Assembly: GCA_016025055.1 (NCBI GenBank)
Contig: CP065590.1
Span: forward strand, 3,410,001 to 3,474,000
DNA length: 64,000 bases
Reading direction: 5' to 3'
Source: Chryseobacterium indologenes
GTDB lineage: Bacteria > Bacteroidota > Bacteroidia > Flavobacteriales > Weeksellaceae
Positions 46,579 to 54,470 of this stretch are shown here, piece by piece. Positions within the stretch are counted from its first letter, which is position 1; the number at the start of each line of letters is the position of its first letter. Both the position numbers and the translations under genes were made by a program. Under the pieces are notes generated by a model. The model did no database searches, was not told where the DNA came from, and saw only the letters and a program-made list of their open reading frames with translations.

Positions 46579-46625
46579 AGTTCCGAAGGAACGATTTAAC
46601 CCAGGGTAGGAAGCAATCCTATCAG
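46579..46625. repeat. Dispersed hairpin repeat, copy 1 (argG-argC)
   Basis: AGTTCCGAAGGAACGATTTA then CCCAGGGTAGGAAGC. A small hairpin (GTTCC/GGAAC) followed by a conserved GATTTAACCC and a second weak hairpin. Closely matches 50012-50060 and resembles 55388-55545. Confidence 0.65.
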
Positions 46626-46633
46626 ATTAAAGC

Positions 46634-47599
46634 ATGAAAAAAACAGTAGGAATAGTTGGTGCCAATGGTTATACAGGAAGCGAGTTGATTCGTATACTGG
46701 CTTTCCATCCTTATGTGACATTGAGTTTTTTATATAGTCGTTCGAATTCGGGAACAAGAATATCGGATTTGTACCCGGATTTAACGACGGTTTGTGATCA
46801 GGTATTAACCCATCAGACAGAAGAGGTTGATGTTCTTTTCCTTTGTCTTCCGCATAAGGAAAGCCAAAACTGGTTAACACAAAATCCGGTTAAGGATGAA
46901 ACTTTGGTCATTGACCTTGGAAATGATTTCCGTCTCGATGGAAATTTTGAAAACAGAAATTTTATCTACGGATTGCCGGAAATACATAAAAAACAACTGG
47001 TGGGGTCGAAGAGTATCGCCAACCCCGGATGTTTTGCAACGGCAATTCAGTTGGCATTACTGCCGTTAGCGGAAAAAGGACTGTTGAACGAGGTTTATAC
47101 CACAGGAATTACAGGTTCTACAGGTGCCGGACAGTCTTTACAGGCCACGACGCATTTTACCTGGAGAAATGATAATATATCAGCGTATAAAACCTTGACC
47201 CACCAGCATGTGGATGAGATTTTACAACAGTTGATTGCATATAATAATAAAGAAGTAAACCTGAACTTCGTTCCATGGAGGGGAGATTTTGCAAGAGGGA
47301 TTTTTACAAGTTCCACCATGAAGACGGAAATGAAATTGGAGGAAATAGAACAATTGTATCAGGAATTTTATGCAGGACAGCCTTTCGTGACGGTAAGTCT
47401 GAGGGCGGTTGATTTAAAGCAGGTTGTCAATACGAATCGCTGTGTGATTCAGATCGAAAAGAGTGGAAATGTTGCCGTTATTCATTCAGCGATTGACAAT
47501 TTGTTAAAAGGTGCTTCAGGACAGGCAGTACAGAATATGAATATCGCAATGGGCTGGGAAGAAAATGCCGGATTACACTTAAAACCTATAGCATTTTAA
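46634..47599 (+). CDS. argC: N-acetyl(or succinyl)-gamma-glutamyl-phosphate reductase
   Basis: 321 residues. It reduces the acylglutamyl phosphate made by ArgB to the semialdehyde using NADPH. GIVGANGYTGSELIRIL binds NADP; the catalytic Cys133 lies in SIANPGCFATAIQLALL; GLPEIHKK and the GITGSTGAGQ segment are conserved. Full length. It follows argG after the repeat at 46579. Confidence 0.93.
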   Translation: MKKTVGIVGANGYTGSELIRILAFHPYVTLSFLYSRSNSGTRISDLYPDLTTVCDQVLTHQTEEVDVLFLCLPHKESQNWLTQNPVKDETLVIDLGNDFRLDGNFENRNFIYGLPEIHKKQLVGSKSIANPGCFATAIQLALLPLAEKGLLNEVYTTGITGSTGAGQSLQATTHFTWRNDNISAYKTLTHQHVDEILQQLIAYNNKEVNLNFVPWRGDFARGIFTSSTMKTEMKLEEIEQLYQEFYAGQPFVTVSLRAVDLKQVVNTNRCVIQIEKSGNVAVIHSAIDNLLKGASGQAVQNMNIAMGWEENAGLHLKPIAF

Positions 47600-47685
47600 A
47601 CCTGTTAATGTAAAAAGTATTAATAAAGTCGGAGGTTACGGATCATAGATTACAGGTATTAAGAGAAATGATTATCTATTAATGG

Positions 47686-47711
47686 TCAACTTTCAACTTT
47701 CAATTTTCAAC
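47686..47711. repeat. Heptamer array (TCAACTT, 3.7 units)
   Basis: Tandem 7-base units TCAACTT, TCAACTT, TCAATTT, TCAAC in the argC to argD gap, just before the argD start. Reverse complement of the array at 44146. Confidence 0.75.
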
Positions 47712-47720
47712 TAAAAAGAC

Positions 47721-48860
47721 ATGAATTTATTCAACGTATATCCATTATTCAATATAAACCCGGTTAAAGCTCAGGGATCTTTCCTTTGGGACGATAAAGG
47801 AAAACAGTATCTTGACTTTTACGGAGGTCATGCGGTAATCTCTATCGGACATAACCACCCGCATTATCAGACGAAGCTGAAAGAACAATTGGAAAAAATT
47901 TCTTTCTACTCCAACTCCGTTCAGAATGAATTGCAGACGGAACTCGCAGAAAAGCTTGGAAAACTGTCAGGATATGAAGATTACAATCTTTTCCTGTGTA
48001 ATTCAGGAGCTGAAGCTAATGAAAATGCATTGAAACTGGCTTCTTTTCATAACGGAAAGAACAAAGTTTTGTATTTCTCAGGTTCATTTCATGGGAGAAC
48101 TTCTGCAGCGGTCTCGGTAACAGATAATCCCAAAATCGTCGCACCTGTCAATTTCTCTGAAAGATTTATCAAATCAGAATGGAATGATATTGAACAGCTT
48201 GAAAAAACTTTCGAACAGCATGGAAACGAAATTTCTTCCGTAATTATCGAAGGAATTCAGGGTGTAGGTGGAATTATGATTCCAACACCGGAATTTTTAT
48301 CGAAAATCAAAGACCTGTGTGAAAAATATAACACGGTTTTGATTCTGGATGAGGTACAGTCAGGGTACGGAAGAAGCGGATATTTCTTTGCACATCAGGA
48401 ATTCGGAATTGAACCGGATATCATTACAACGGCAAAAGGAATGGGAAATGGTTTCCCTGTCGGCGGAGTTTTAATTCATCCGAAATTTGAAGCAAGCAAT
48501 GGCTTACTGGGAACGACATTCGGGGGAAATCACCTGGCATGTATCGCTTCAATTGCTGTGCTGGATGTGATGAAAGATGAAAACCTCATCGAAAATGCTC
48601 AGAAAATGGGCGGGTATATTGAAAACGAAATTAAAGATTTACCACATATTAAATCGATCCGAAGGAAAGGATTGATGATCGGAATAGAACTCGATAGAGA
48701 CTGTTCAGAAGTAAGGAAAAGCTTGCTGTTTGATCATCATATCTTCACCGGAAACTCCAATGATAAAAGTGTTTTAAGGATTCTTCCTGCACTGAATATC
48801 AAAAAAGAGGAGACGGATCTATTCATCAACGCTTTGAAAGAGGTGTTGGCAAATATGTAA
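47721..48860 (+). CDS. argD: Acetylornithine/succinylornithine aminotransferase (ArgD-like)
   Basis: 379 residues, class III PLP aminotransferase. It converts the acylated glutamate semialdehyde to acylornithine. FLCNSGAEANENALKLA, ILDEVQSGYGRSGYFFAH and the PLP lysine (about Lys239) in TTAKGMGNGFPVGGVL are clear. Between argC and argF', so its arginine role is secure; acetyl versus succinyl substrate is open. Confidence 0.92.
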   Translation: MNLFNVYPLFNINPVKAQGSFLWDDKGKQYLDFYGGHAVISIGHNHPHYQTKLKEQLEKISFYSNSVQNELQTELAEKLGKLSGYEDYNLFLCNSGAEANENALKLASFHNGKNKVLYFSGSFHGRTSAAVSVTDNPKIVAPVNFSERFIKSEWNDIEQLEKTFEQHGNEISSVIIEGIQGVGGIMIPTPEFLSKIKDLCEKYNTVLILDEVQSGYGRSGYFFAHQEFGIEPDIITTAKGMGNGFPVGGVLIHPKFEASNGLLGTTFGGNHLACIASIAVLDVMKDENLIENAQKMGGYIENEIKDLPHIKSIRRKGLMIGIELDRDCSEVRKSLLFDHHIFTGNSNDKSVLRILPALNIKKEETDLFINALKEVLANM

Positions 48861-48914
48861 CGAGAAAGAGTAAAATAGCAAAAAAGAGCAGGAACGCTAT
48901 AATCAAAATGCTTG

Positions 48915-48993
48915 TTTGTCATTCTGAAAGCAAACTGAAATGAAGGATATGAAACTGTACAAAATAATATTTCCCTTTCATCAGAATGACAAA
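48915..48993. repeat. 79-base element with perfect 13-base inverted ends
   Basis: Ends TTTGTCATTCTGA (48915-48927) and TCAGAATGACAAA (48981-48993). Lies in the argD to argF' gap. MITE-like in size, no coding potential. Confidence 0.6.
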
Positions 48994-49060
48994 CTCTTTC
49001 CAACGACTAAGCGAAATCTCAATAAAAGAGTACGCGACAATCTTTAAAATCAATTTTAAA

Positions 49061-50011
49061 ATGAAAAAATTTACAGCTGTAAGCGATGTTGAAAACTTAC
49101 AGGAAATCATAAAAAAAGCTTTAGAAATCAAAGCAAATCCACTTTCTGAAACAGAAAAAGGAAAGGGAAAGACCATAGGACTTGTATTTTTAAACTCAAG
49201 TTTAAGAACCCGTTTAAGCAGTCAGATTGCAGCTCAAAACCTAGGGTTAAATGTTTTAACGTTAAATGCAGCCCAGGAAGCGTGGAATCTTGAATTTGCG
49301 GACGGAGCAGTAATGAACGGTGATACGGTAGAACATATCAAAGATGCCATTGAAGTTTTGAATCAATATTGTGATATTATTGCCGTACGTTGTTTCGCAG
49401 GAATGAAGAGCAAAGAAGATGATGTGAATGAAAGTATTCTGAGCCAGTTTGAAAAACATGCAAAAGTACCTGTTATTTCCCTGGAATCTGCAACTCGCCA
49501 CCCGCTTCAGAGTTTAGCAGACTGTATTACCATTACGGAAAACTGGAAAAAAGATCACAAGCCAAAAGTAGTTCTTACCTGGGCACCGCATATCAAGCCG
49601 ATCGCCCATGCTGTAGGAAATTCTTTTGCAGAATGGATGCAGGAAATGGATGTTGAGCTGCTGATTGCCAATCCGGAAGGATATGACCTGGATCCTGTTT
49701 TTACAAAAGATACAAAAGTAATTCATGATCAGGATGAAGCATTGAAAGATGCGGATTTTATTTATGTTAAAAACTGGTCATCCTTTGACGACTATGCTGC
49801 GATGCCTGAAGTAAAAGGAGACTGGATGCTGACCAACGAAAAGCTGGAGAGTACCAACAATGCCAAAGTAATGCACTGCCTGCCGGTTCGTCGTAATGTT
49901 GAATTAAGCGATGAAGTAATGGATGGCGAAAATTCAATTATTTACCAACAGGCAAAGAATCGTATTTTCTCAGCCCAAGCCGTCTTCAGTGAAATTTTAG
50001 ACAGTATATAA
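49061..50011 (+). CDS. argF': N-succinyl/N-acetylornithine carbamoyltransferase (ArgF')
   Basis: 316 residues. It transfers the carbamoyl group to an acylated ornithine, the step special to Bacteroidota and Xanthomonas-type pathways. FLNSSLRTRLSSQ binds carbamoyl phosphate, and ATRHPLQSLADCITI and MHCLPVRRNVELSDE are close to the Bacteroides fragilis enzyme. At position 90, where that enzyme has Pro and acetylornithine enzymes have Glu, this one has Val (NGDTVEH). The start at 49061 is used rather than 48986, because MKKFTAV matches the family. Confidence 0.92.
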   Translation: MKKFTAVSDVENLQEIIKKALEIKANPLSETEKGKGKTIGLVFLNSSLRTRLSSQIAAQNLGLNVLTLNAAQEAWNLEFADGAVMNGDTVEHIKDAIEVLNQYCDIIAVRCFAGMKSKEDDVNESILSQFEKHAKVPVISLESATRHPLQSLADCITITENWKKDHKPKVVLTWAPHIKPIAHAVGNSFAEWMQEMDVELLIANPEGYDLDPVFTKDTKVIHDQDEALKDADFIYVKNWSSFDDYAAMPEVKGDWMLTNEKLESTNNAKVMHCLPVRRNVELSDEVMDGENSIIYQQAKNRIFSAQAVFSEILDSI

Positions 50012-50060
50012 AGTCCCGAAGGGACGATTTAACCCCAAGATAGGAATCCATTCCTAATTA
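50012..50060. repeat. Dispersed hairpin repeat, copy 2 (argF'-argB)
   Basis: AGTCCCGAAGGGACGATTTA followed by ACCCCAAGATAGGAATCC. Stem GTCCC/GGGAC. Same element as 46579-46625. Confidence 0.65.
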
Positions 50061-50079
50061 GTTCTAATGTAAAGTAAAA

Positions 50080-50874
50080 ATGAAACAGAAAATATACATC
50101 ATAAAAATAGGCGGAGCGCTCATTGATGATGAACGATTACTGGATCAGTTTTTAGATCAGTTTTCCGATATCAAAGAAAGAAAGATCCTTGTGCACGGCG
50201 GAGGGAAGCTGGCTACCACCTTAGCTGATAAGCTGGGAATCGAGCAGAAAATGATCAACGGAAGGAGGATTACCGATAAGGAAACATTGGATATTGTAAC
50301 AATGGTCTATGCCGGGGGAATCAATAAAAATATCGTAGAAAAGCTTCAGCAGAAAAAATGCAATGCCATTGGCTTTTCCGGTGCAGACGGAAACCTGATC
50401 AAAGCTAAAAAAAGAGAACATCCTGAAATTGATTTCGGATTTGTAGGGGATATCAATAAAAAAAGTGTGAACAGGAAACTGGTTTCAAAACTTATCAAGC
50501 TGGATCTTGTGCCGGTATTTTCGGCCATAACACATGATAAAAAGGGTAATCTTTTCAATACCAATGCTGATACAATTGCCTCTGTAATGGCGCAGGCATT
50601 GTCTGAAAAATATGAAGTGGAATTATTGTACTGCTTTGATAAGGAAGGAGTGCTGGAAGACGTGAATGACCCTGAATCATTAATCAAAACGGTTTCTGAA
50701 GAAGAATTTACCGTATTAAAGGAAGAAGGAAAACTGCACAAAGGGATTTTACCCAAACTTGAAAATGCTCTTGGAGCGATAAAAAATAATGTAGATAAAG
50801 TGTTTCTGATTAAAGAAACAGAATTAAAAAACCATATAGAGAATCATCATGCAGGAACTGAAATCTGTTTATAA
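50080..50874 (+). CDS. argB: Acetylglutamate kinase (acylglutamate kinase)
   Basis: 264 residues, amino acid kinase fold. IIKIGGALIDDE at the start and LVHGGGKLATTLADKLG are the nucleotide and substrate loops; AITHDKKGNLFNTNADTIASV is also diagnostic. It phosphorylates the acylglutamate ahead of ArgC. It overlaps the next gene by 26 bases, a sign of coupling. Confidence 0.92.
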   Translation: MKQKIYIIKIGGALIDDERLLDQFLDQFSDIKERKILVHGGGKLATTLADKLGIEQKMINGRRITDKETLDIVTMVYAGGINKNIVEKLQQKKCNAIGFSGADGNLIKAKKREHPEIDFGFVGDINKKSVNRKLVSKLIKLDLVPVFSAITHDKKGNLFNTNADTIASVMAQALSEKYEVELLYCFDKEGVLEDVNDPESLIKTVSEEEFTVLKEEGKLHKGILPKLENALGAIKNNVDKVFLIKETELKNHIENHHAGTEICL

Positions 50875-51931
50875 TAAAGAAGAATTATTGAATAATGCGG
50901 TCGGATTGCTTAAAAATTTGATTGAGATTCCTTCATTCAGTAAAGATGAATTCAATACTTCGGTAGAAATTGAGAACTTTTTTAAAAAGCATCAGATTCC
51001 GACGAAGCGTTTTAAAAATAACATCTGGGCGGTGAATAAGAACTTTGACGTGTTCAAGCCGTCTGTCTTATTAAACACCCATCATGATACGGTAAAGCCA
51101 AATAAAGCGTACACCCTTGATCCGTTTGTACCCGTAGAAAAAGATGGAAAGTTGTATGGACTGGGAAGTAATGATGCAGGAGCTTCTCTGGTTTCTATGG
51201 CGCAGGTTTTTTTATATTTTTATCATAAAGAAGATTTACAATATAATTTAGTTATTGCTTTGACGGCAGAGGAGGAGATCTCAGGATTTGATGGAATCGA
51301 AGCTTTATTTCCGCAGCTACCCAATGTAGAACTCGCTATTGTAGGAGAACCCACGCAGATGAATCTGGCGATTGCAGAAAAAGGTCTTTTGGTGATTGAT
51401 GGAGAAATGAAAGGTACTCCTTCTCATGCCGCTCATCCTAATGATGACAATTCGATTGTGAAATGCATGCAGGATTTGCAGAATATTTTAAACTTTAAAT
51501 TTCCAAAAGTTTCGGAATATCTGGGTGAAGTTAAAATTACTTTATCAGGAATTCACGCAGGAGTCCAGCACAACGTTGTTCCTGAGTCATGTAATTTCAC
51601 ATTGGATGTAAGGGTAACGGATGAGTATTCCAACCAGGAAGCCTTTGAAATCATTCAGTCTCAAATGAAATCTACCCTTACGGCGAGGTCTTTCAGGCTG
51701 AATTCCTCAAAAATTGAAATGGATCACCCGTTTGTAAAAGCAGGTCTTGAAATCGGAAGGACAACTTATGGTTCGCCTACCTCCTCAGATCAGGCCATTA
51801 TTCCATGTACATCGGTGAAAATAGGCCCCGGAGACAGTAGGCGCTCTCACACGGCGGATGAATTCATCTATATCAATGAAATAGAAGAAGGGATAGAAAT
51901 CTATATCCGGATTTTAGAAAAAGTGTTATAA
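50849..51931 (+). CDS. M20 family metallo-hydrolase, likely acylornithine/acylcitrulline deacylase (ArgE-like)
   Basis: 360 residues. NTHHDTVKPNK (metal His/Asp), YGLGSNDAGASLVSM, LTAEEEISGFDG (catalytic Glu) and GEPTQMNLAIAEKG identify the metallopeptidase; the C-terminal SDQAIIPCTSVKIGPGDSRRSHTADEF holds the last metal ligand. In pathways with ArgF' the acyl group is removed from citrulline rather than ornithine, so this is probably an acylcitrulline deacylase. Confidence 0.85.
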   Translation: MQELKSVYNKEELLNNAVGLLKNLIEIPSFSKDEFNTSVEIENFFKKHQIPTKRFKNNIWAVNKNFDVFKPSVLLNTHHDTVKPNKAYTLDPFVPVEKDGKLYGLGSNDAGASLVSMAQVFLYFYHKEDLQYNLVIALTAEEEISGFDGIEALFPQLPNVELAIVGEPTQMNLAIAEKGLLVIDGEMKGTPSHAAHPNDDNSIVKCMQDLQNILNFKFPKVSEYLGEVKITLSGIHAGVQHNVVPESCNFTLDVRVTDEYSNQEAFEIIQSQMKSTLTARSFRLNSSKIEMDHPFVKAGLEIGRTTYGSPTSSDQAIIPCTSVKIGPGDSRRSHTADEFIYINEIEEGIEIYIRILEKVL

Positions 51932-51933
51932 AG

Positions 51934-52004
51934 ATATCAGAAACCGGACATCAGGTATCAGATGAGAATAAAAAGTCTGATGTCTGATATCTGGATTCTG
52001 GAGT
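51934..52004. repeat. Gene-less hairpin of heptamer arrays (RYATCAG / CTGATRY)
   Basis: Left arm units ATATCAG, AAACCGG, ACATCAG, GTATCAG (51934-51961); right arm CTGATGT, CTGATAT, CTGGATT, CTGGAGT (51977-52004). Strict 7-base period in both arms, inverted to each other, directly behind the argE-like stop. Confidence 0.7.
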
Positions 52005-52175
52005 CAACAATATGTTTTGACTACGCTCAGCAGGCAGTAAAGTTGATGTTTTTAATAAAGATTTATGCAAGAATTACCATTAGAAATGAGACTTTGAATA
52101 AGGAGATGTTTTTTTATAGTTAATAATAAGGATGCTTTGCTGAGCATGTCAAAACCAATTAATAAATCATATGTT

Positions 52176-53480
52176 ATGAAAAAAATATGGCAGAAGGATG
52201 ACCTTGCCACCAATATATTAGTCAATAACTTTACCGTAGGAAAAGATCTTGACTTCGACGAACGTTTAGCGAAATATGATGTTAAAGGTTCTATGGCCCA
52301 TTGTAAAATGCTGTCAGAAACAGGGATTATTTCTCAGGAAGAATCCGAACAAATGTTATACGTTTTAAGTACAATCCTTGATACAATTGAAGATGGTAGT
52401 TTTGAAATTGATAAAGAAGCTGAGGATATCCATTCTCAGATAGAAGCAATTCTCATTGAAGAACTGGGAGATACAGGAAAGAAAATTCATACCGCAAGAT
52501 CAAGAAATGACCAGGTTTTATTGGATATTAAATTGTATCTTCTGGATGAGATCCGTGAAATAACAGCATTGACAGATGAGTTTTTTCAGATTTTAATCAA
52601 ATTGGCAGATCAGCATAAAAATGTTCTGCTTCCGGGATATACGCATTTGCAGATTGCCATGCCTTCGTCTTTCGGATTGTGGTTTGGAGCGTATGCAGAA
52701 GCTTTGTTAGACGATGTTGAAATGTTGTTTTCCACAAAGAATATTATCAACAAAAATCCATTAGGTTCAGCGGCAGGGTATGGTTCTTCTTTCCCGATTA
52801 ACCGTGAAAGTACGACATACAACTTAGGTTTCCAGTCGATGAATTATAATTCGGTATATGCACAGATGACGCGTGGAAAATCAGAGAAATTACTTTCAAT
52901 GGCAATGGCAACATTGGCAGGAACGCTGGGCAAATTTGCATATGATGTTTGTCTGTATTTAAATCAGAATTTTGACTTCATCAGTTTCCCTAAAGAATTT
53001 ACCACGGGAAGCAGCATCATGCCTCATAAGAAAAATCCTGATATTTTTGAGCTGGTTCGTGCACGGTGCAATAGAATCCAGGCTCTACCGAATGAGCTTA
53101 TTTTGCTGACCAATAATCTTCCTTCAGGATATCACAGAGACGTACAGTTAACCAAAGAAATTCTTTTCCCTGCCATCGACTCCTTAAAAGAATGTCTGGA
53201 AATTGTAAGCTATACTTTACCGAATATCCAGGTTAAAGACGGAATTCTTGAGGACGAAAAATATAAATATCTTTTCAGTGTAGAGAAGATTAATCAGGAA
53301 GTGAAAAATGGAAGTTCGTTCCGTGACGCTTATGTAAAAGTAGGGCAGGAGATCGAAAACAATGAATTTGAATTCGAACCCGGAAATCTTGATCACACCC
53401 ACCAGGGAAGTTTAGGGAACCTTTGCCTGGATAAAATAGAATATCAGTTTAATAAACTGAAAAATAAATTATTGGGTTAG
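52176..53480 (+). CDS. argH: Argininosuccinate lyase
   Basis: 434 residues. Splits argininosuccinate to arginine and fumarate. The family signature is GSSIMPHKKNPD (about 270-282) with the catalytic Ser; HTARSRNDQVLLD and LLPGYTHLQIAMP hold further active-site residues. The start at 52176 (MKKIWQKDD) replaces the longer 52137 reading. Last gene of the arginine operon. Confidence 0.94.
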   Translation: MKKIWQKDDLATNILVNNFTVGKDLDFDERLAKYDVKGSMAHCKMLSETGIISQEESEQMLYVLSTILDTIEDGSFEIDKEAEDIHSQIEAILIEELGDTGKKIHTARSRNDQVLLDIKLYLLDEIREITALTDEFFQILIKLADQHKNVLLPGYTHLQIAMPSSFGLWFGAYAEALLDDVEMLFSTKNIINKNPLGSAAGYGSSFPINRESTTYNLGFQSMNYNSVYAQMTRGKSEKLLSMAMATLAGTLGKFAYDVCLYLNQNFDFISFPKEFTTGSSIMPHKKNPDIFELVRARCNRIQALPNELILLTNNLPSGYHRDVQLTKEILFPAIDSLKECLEIVSYTLPNIQVKDGILEDEKYKYLFSVEKINQEVKNGSSFRDAYVKVGQEIENNEFEFEPGNLDHTHQGSLGNLCLDKIEYQFNKLKNKLLG

Positions 53481-53486
53481 AATCTA

Positions 53487-53622
53487 AACCATTAAGATTA
53501 TAGACATACTTGAGCCGGATCAGTAGAAGCTTAAAAAGTTTTTTTTAGCCCGCTGTCTTTTTCGTTGTGAAATAAATCCTTAATCTTAATAAATCTTAAC
53601 GGCTTAAGGTATCTTAATGGTT
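53487..53622. repeat. Element with 12-base perfect inverted ends and CTTAA repeats
   Basis: AACCATTAAGAT (53487-53498) inverted as ATCTTAATGGTT (53611-53622); five CTTAA words lie in the right arm with uneven spacing. It lies between argH and the convergent Lrp gene. Confidence 0.55.
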
Positions 53623-53767
53623 GGATTTTATTCCGCTCTTTGACTTCAATGGTTGATTTTTAATACTGACTAAGGTTGAAAATTGAGATTAAATACTGCT
53701 AAAATTTATCGGAGATAAATCCTTTTGCACCTTCATGTATAAGAACAAATGGTCTAAAATGAAAAAA

Positions 53768-54229
53768 TTACTCCAGATCAATTTTGAATTTAGTAGATTT
53801 TTTAACCTCATGAAGCACGATTGAACTGTGGTATTGCCCGATATTGGGAAGGTTTGAAATAACGTTCACCGCAAATTCATTGTAAGAATTAATGTCTTTG
53901 GCAATAATCTTCAACATATAATCGTACTCTCCGGAAAGACTGATGATTTCCTGTACCTCGTCATACTTTCCGATGTGCTTCTCAAAAGTCTCCAATACTT
54001 TCTTGGATTGCTCCTTAAGACGCACATTACAATAGACGACAATATTCAGACCCAGTTTTTCACGGTTTAAAAGACCTACGTATTTTTCAATGATCCCCTG
54101 CTTCTCCAGTTGTTTGATCCTTTCATACGTTGGAGTAAAGGTAAGACCTATCTTTTCTGATATTTCCTTTACTGATAAGGTAGAGTCTTCCTGAATAATG
54201 CTGAGAATCATTTTGTCTTTTAAATCCAT
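53768..54229 (-). CDS. Lrp/AsnC family transcriptional regulator
   Basis: 153 residues. The N-terminal winged HTH (LSVKEISEKIGLTFTPTYERIKQLEKQGII, about 14-43) is followed by an RAM/effector domain (EVQEIISLSGEYDYMLKIIAKD). Single ligand-binding regulator of amino acid metabolism; it stands between the arginine operon and the divergent pyrimidine genes and may control either. Confidence 0.92.
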   Translation of the reverse strand: MDLKDKMILSIIQEDSTLSVKEISEKIGLTFTPTYERIKQLEKQGIIEKYVGLLNREKLGLNIVVYCNVRLKEQSKKVLETFEKHIGKYDEVQEIISLSGEYDYMLKIIAKDINSYNEFAVNVISNLPNIGQYHSSIVLHEVKKSTKFKIDLE

Positions 54230-54313
54230 AGAACTGATTTGAGTTGTAACAAAAATATTAATTTTAAATGAGAATAAGGAAATCCCGAAGTTTTTAATTT
54301 ATTTTAAAATTAA

Positions 54314-54346
54314 TTTTTGCACGTTCATAAATTTGTTGTATCTTTG
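54314..54346 (+). promoter_or_regulatory. pyr operon promoter
   Basis: TTTTTG at 54314-54319 and TATCTTTG at 54339-54346, 19 bases apart, an excellent match to the Bacteroidota -33/-7 consensus. Start of transcription is expected at about 54349-54353. Confidence 0.7.
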
Positions 54347-54352
54347 CACCTA

Positions 54353-54424
54353 ATGAATAAAAAAGCATTTATATCATTAGATTTACCGGGCGAAAGCGCC
54401 CTTTACGATATTTATTGTTATTAA
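54353..54424 (+). CDS. Putative 23-residue leader peptide of the pyr operon
   Basis: Reads MNKKAFISLDLP, then GESALYDIYCY and TAA. Codons 13-16 (GGC GAA AGC GCC) are inside a small hairpin (GGGCG-AAAG-CGCCC, 54387-54400). The last codons are very U-rich, and the stop overlaps the first base of the terminator stem. This is the architecture of the enterobacterial pyrBI leader: ribosome position at the stop decides if the terminator forms. The start sits nearly on the expected transcription start, so translation would be leaderless. Untested. Confidence 0.5.
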   Translation: MNKKAFISLDLPGESALYDIYCY

Positions 54425-54451
54425 GCGAAGATAGTTGTCTTCGCTTTTTTT
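54424..54451 (+). terminator. Attenuator terminator before pyrB
   Basis: AGCGAAGA (54424-54431) pairs with TCTTCGCT (54438-54445) across a 6-base loop, followed by six T. It lies only 20 bases before the pyrB ATG and after the pyr promoter, so it would act on the operon itself. Confidence 0.8.
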
Positions 54452-54470
54452 ATGCCCAAAAATAAGAATT

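Noticed and set aside
47600..47720. CRISPR-like repetition
   Set aside because: The unit is only 7 bases and has no spacers; no cas genes anywhere in the window.
52137..52175. Longer argH start
   Set aside because: The extension has no family match; MKKIWQKDD at 52176 fits argininosuccinate lyases.
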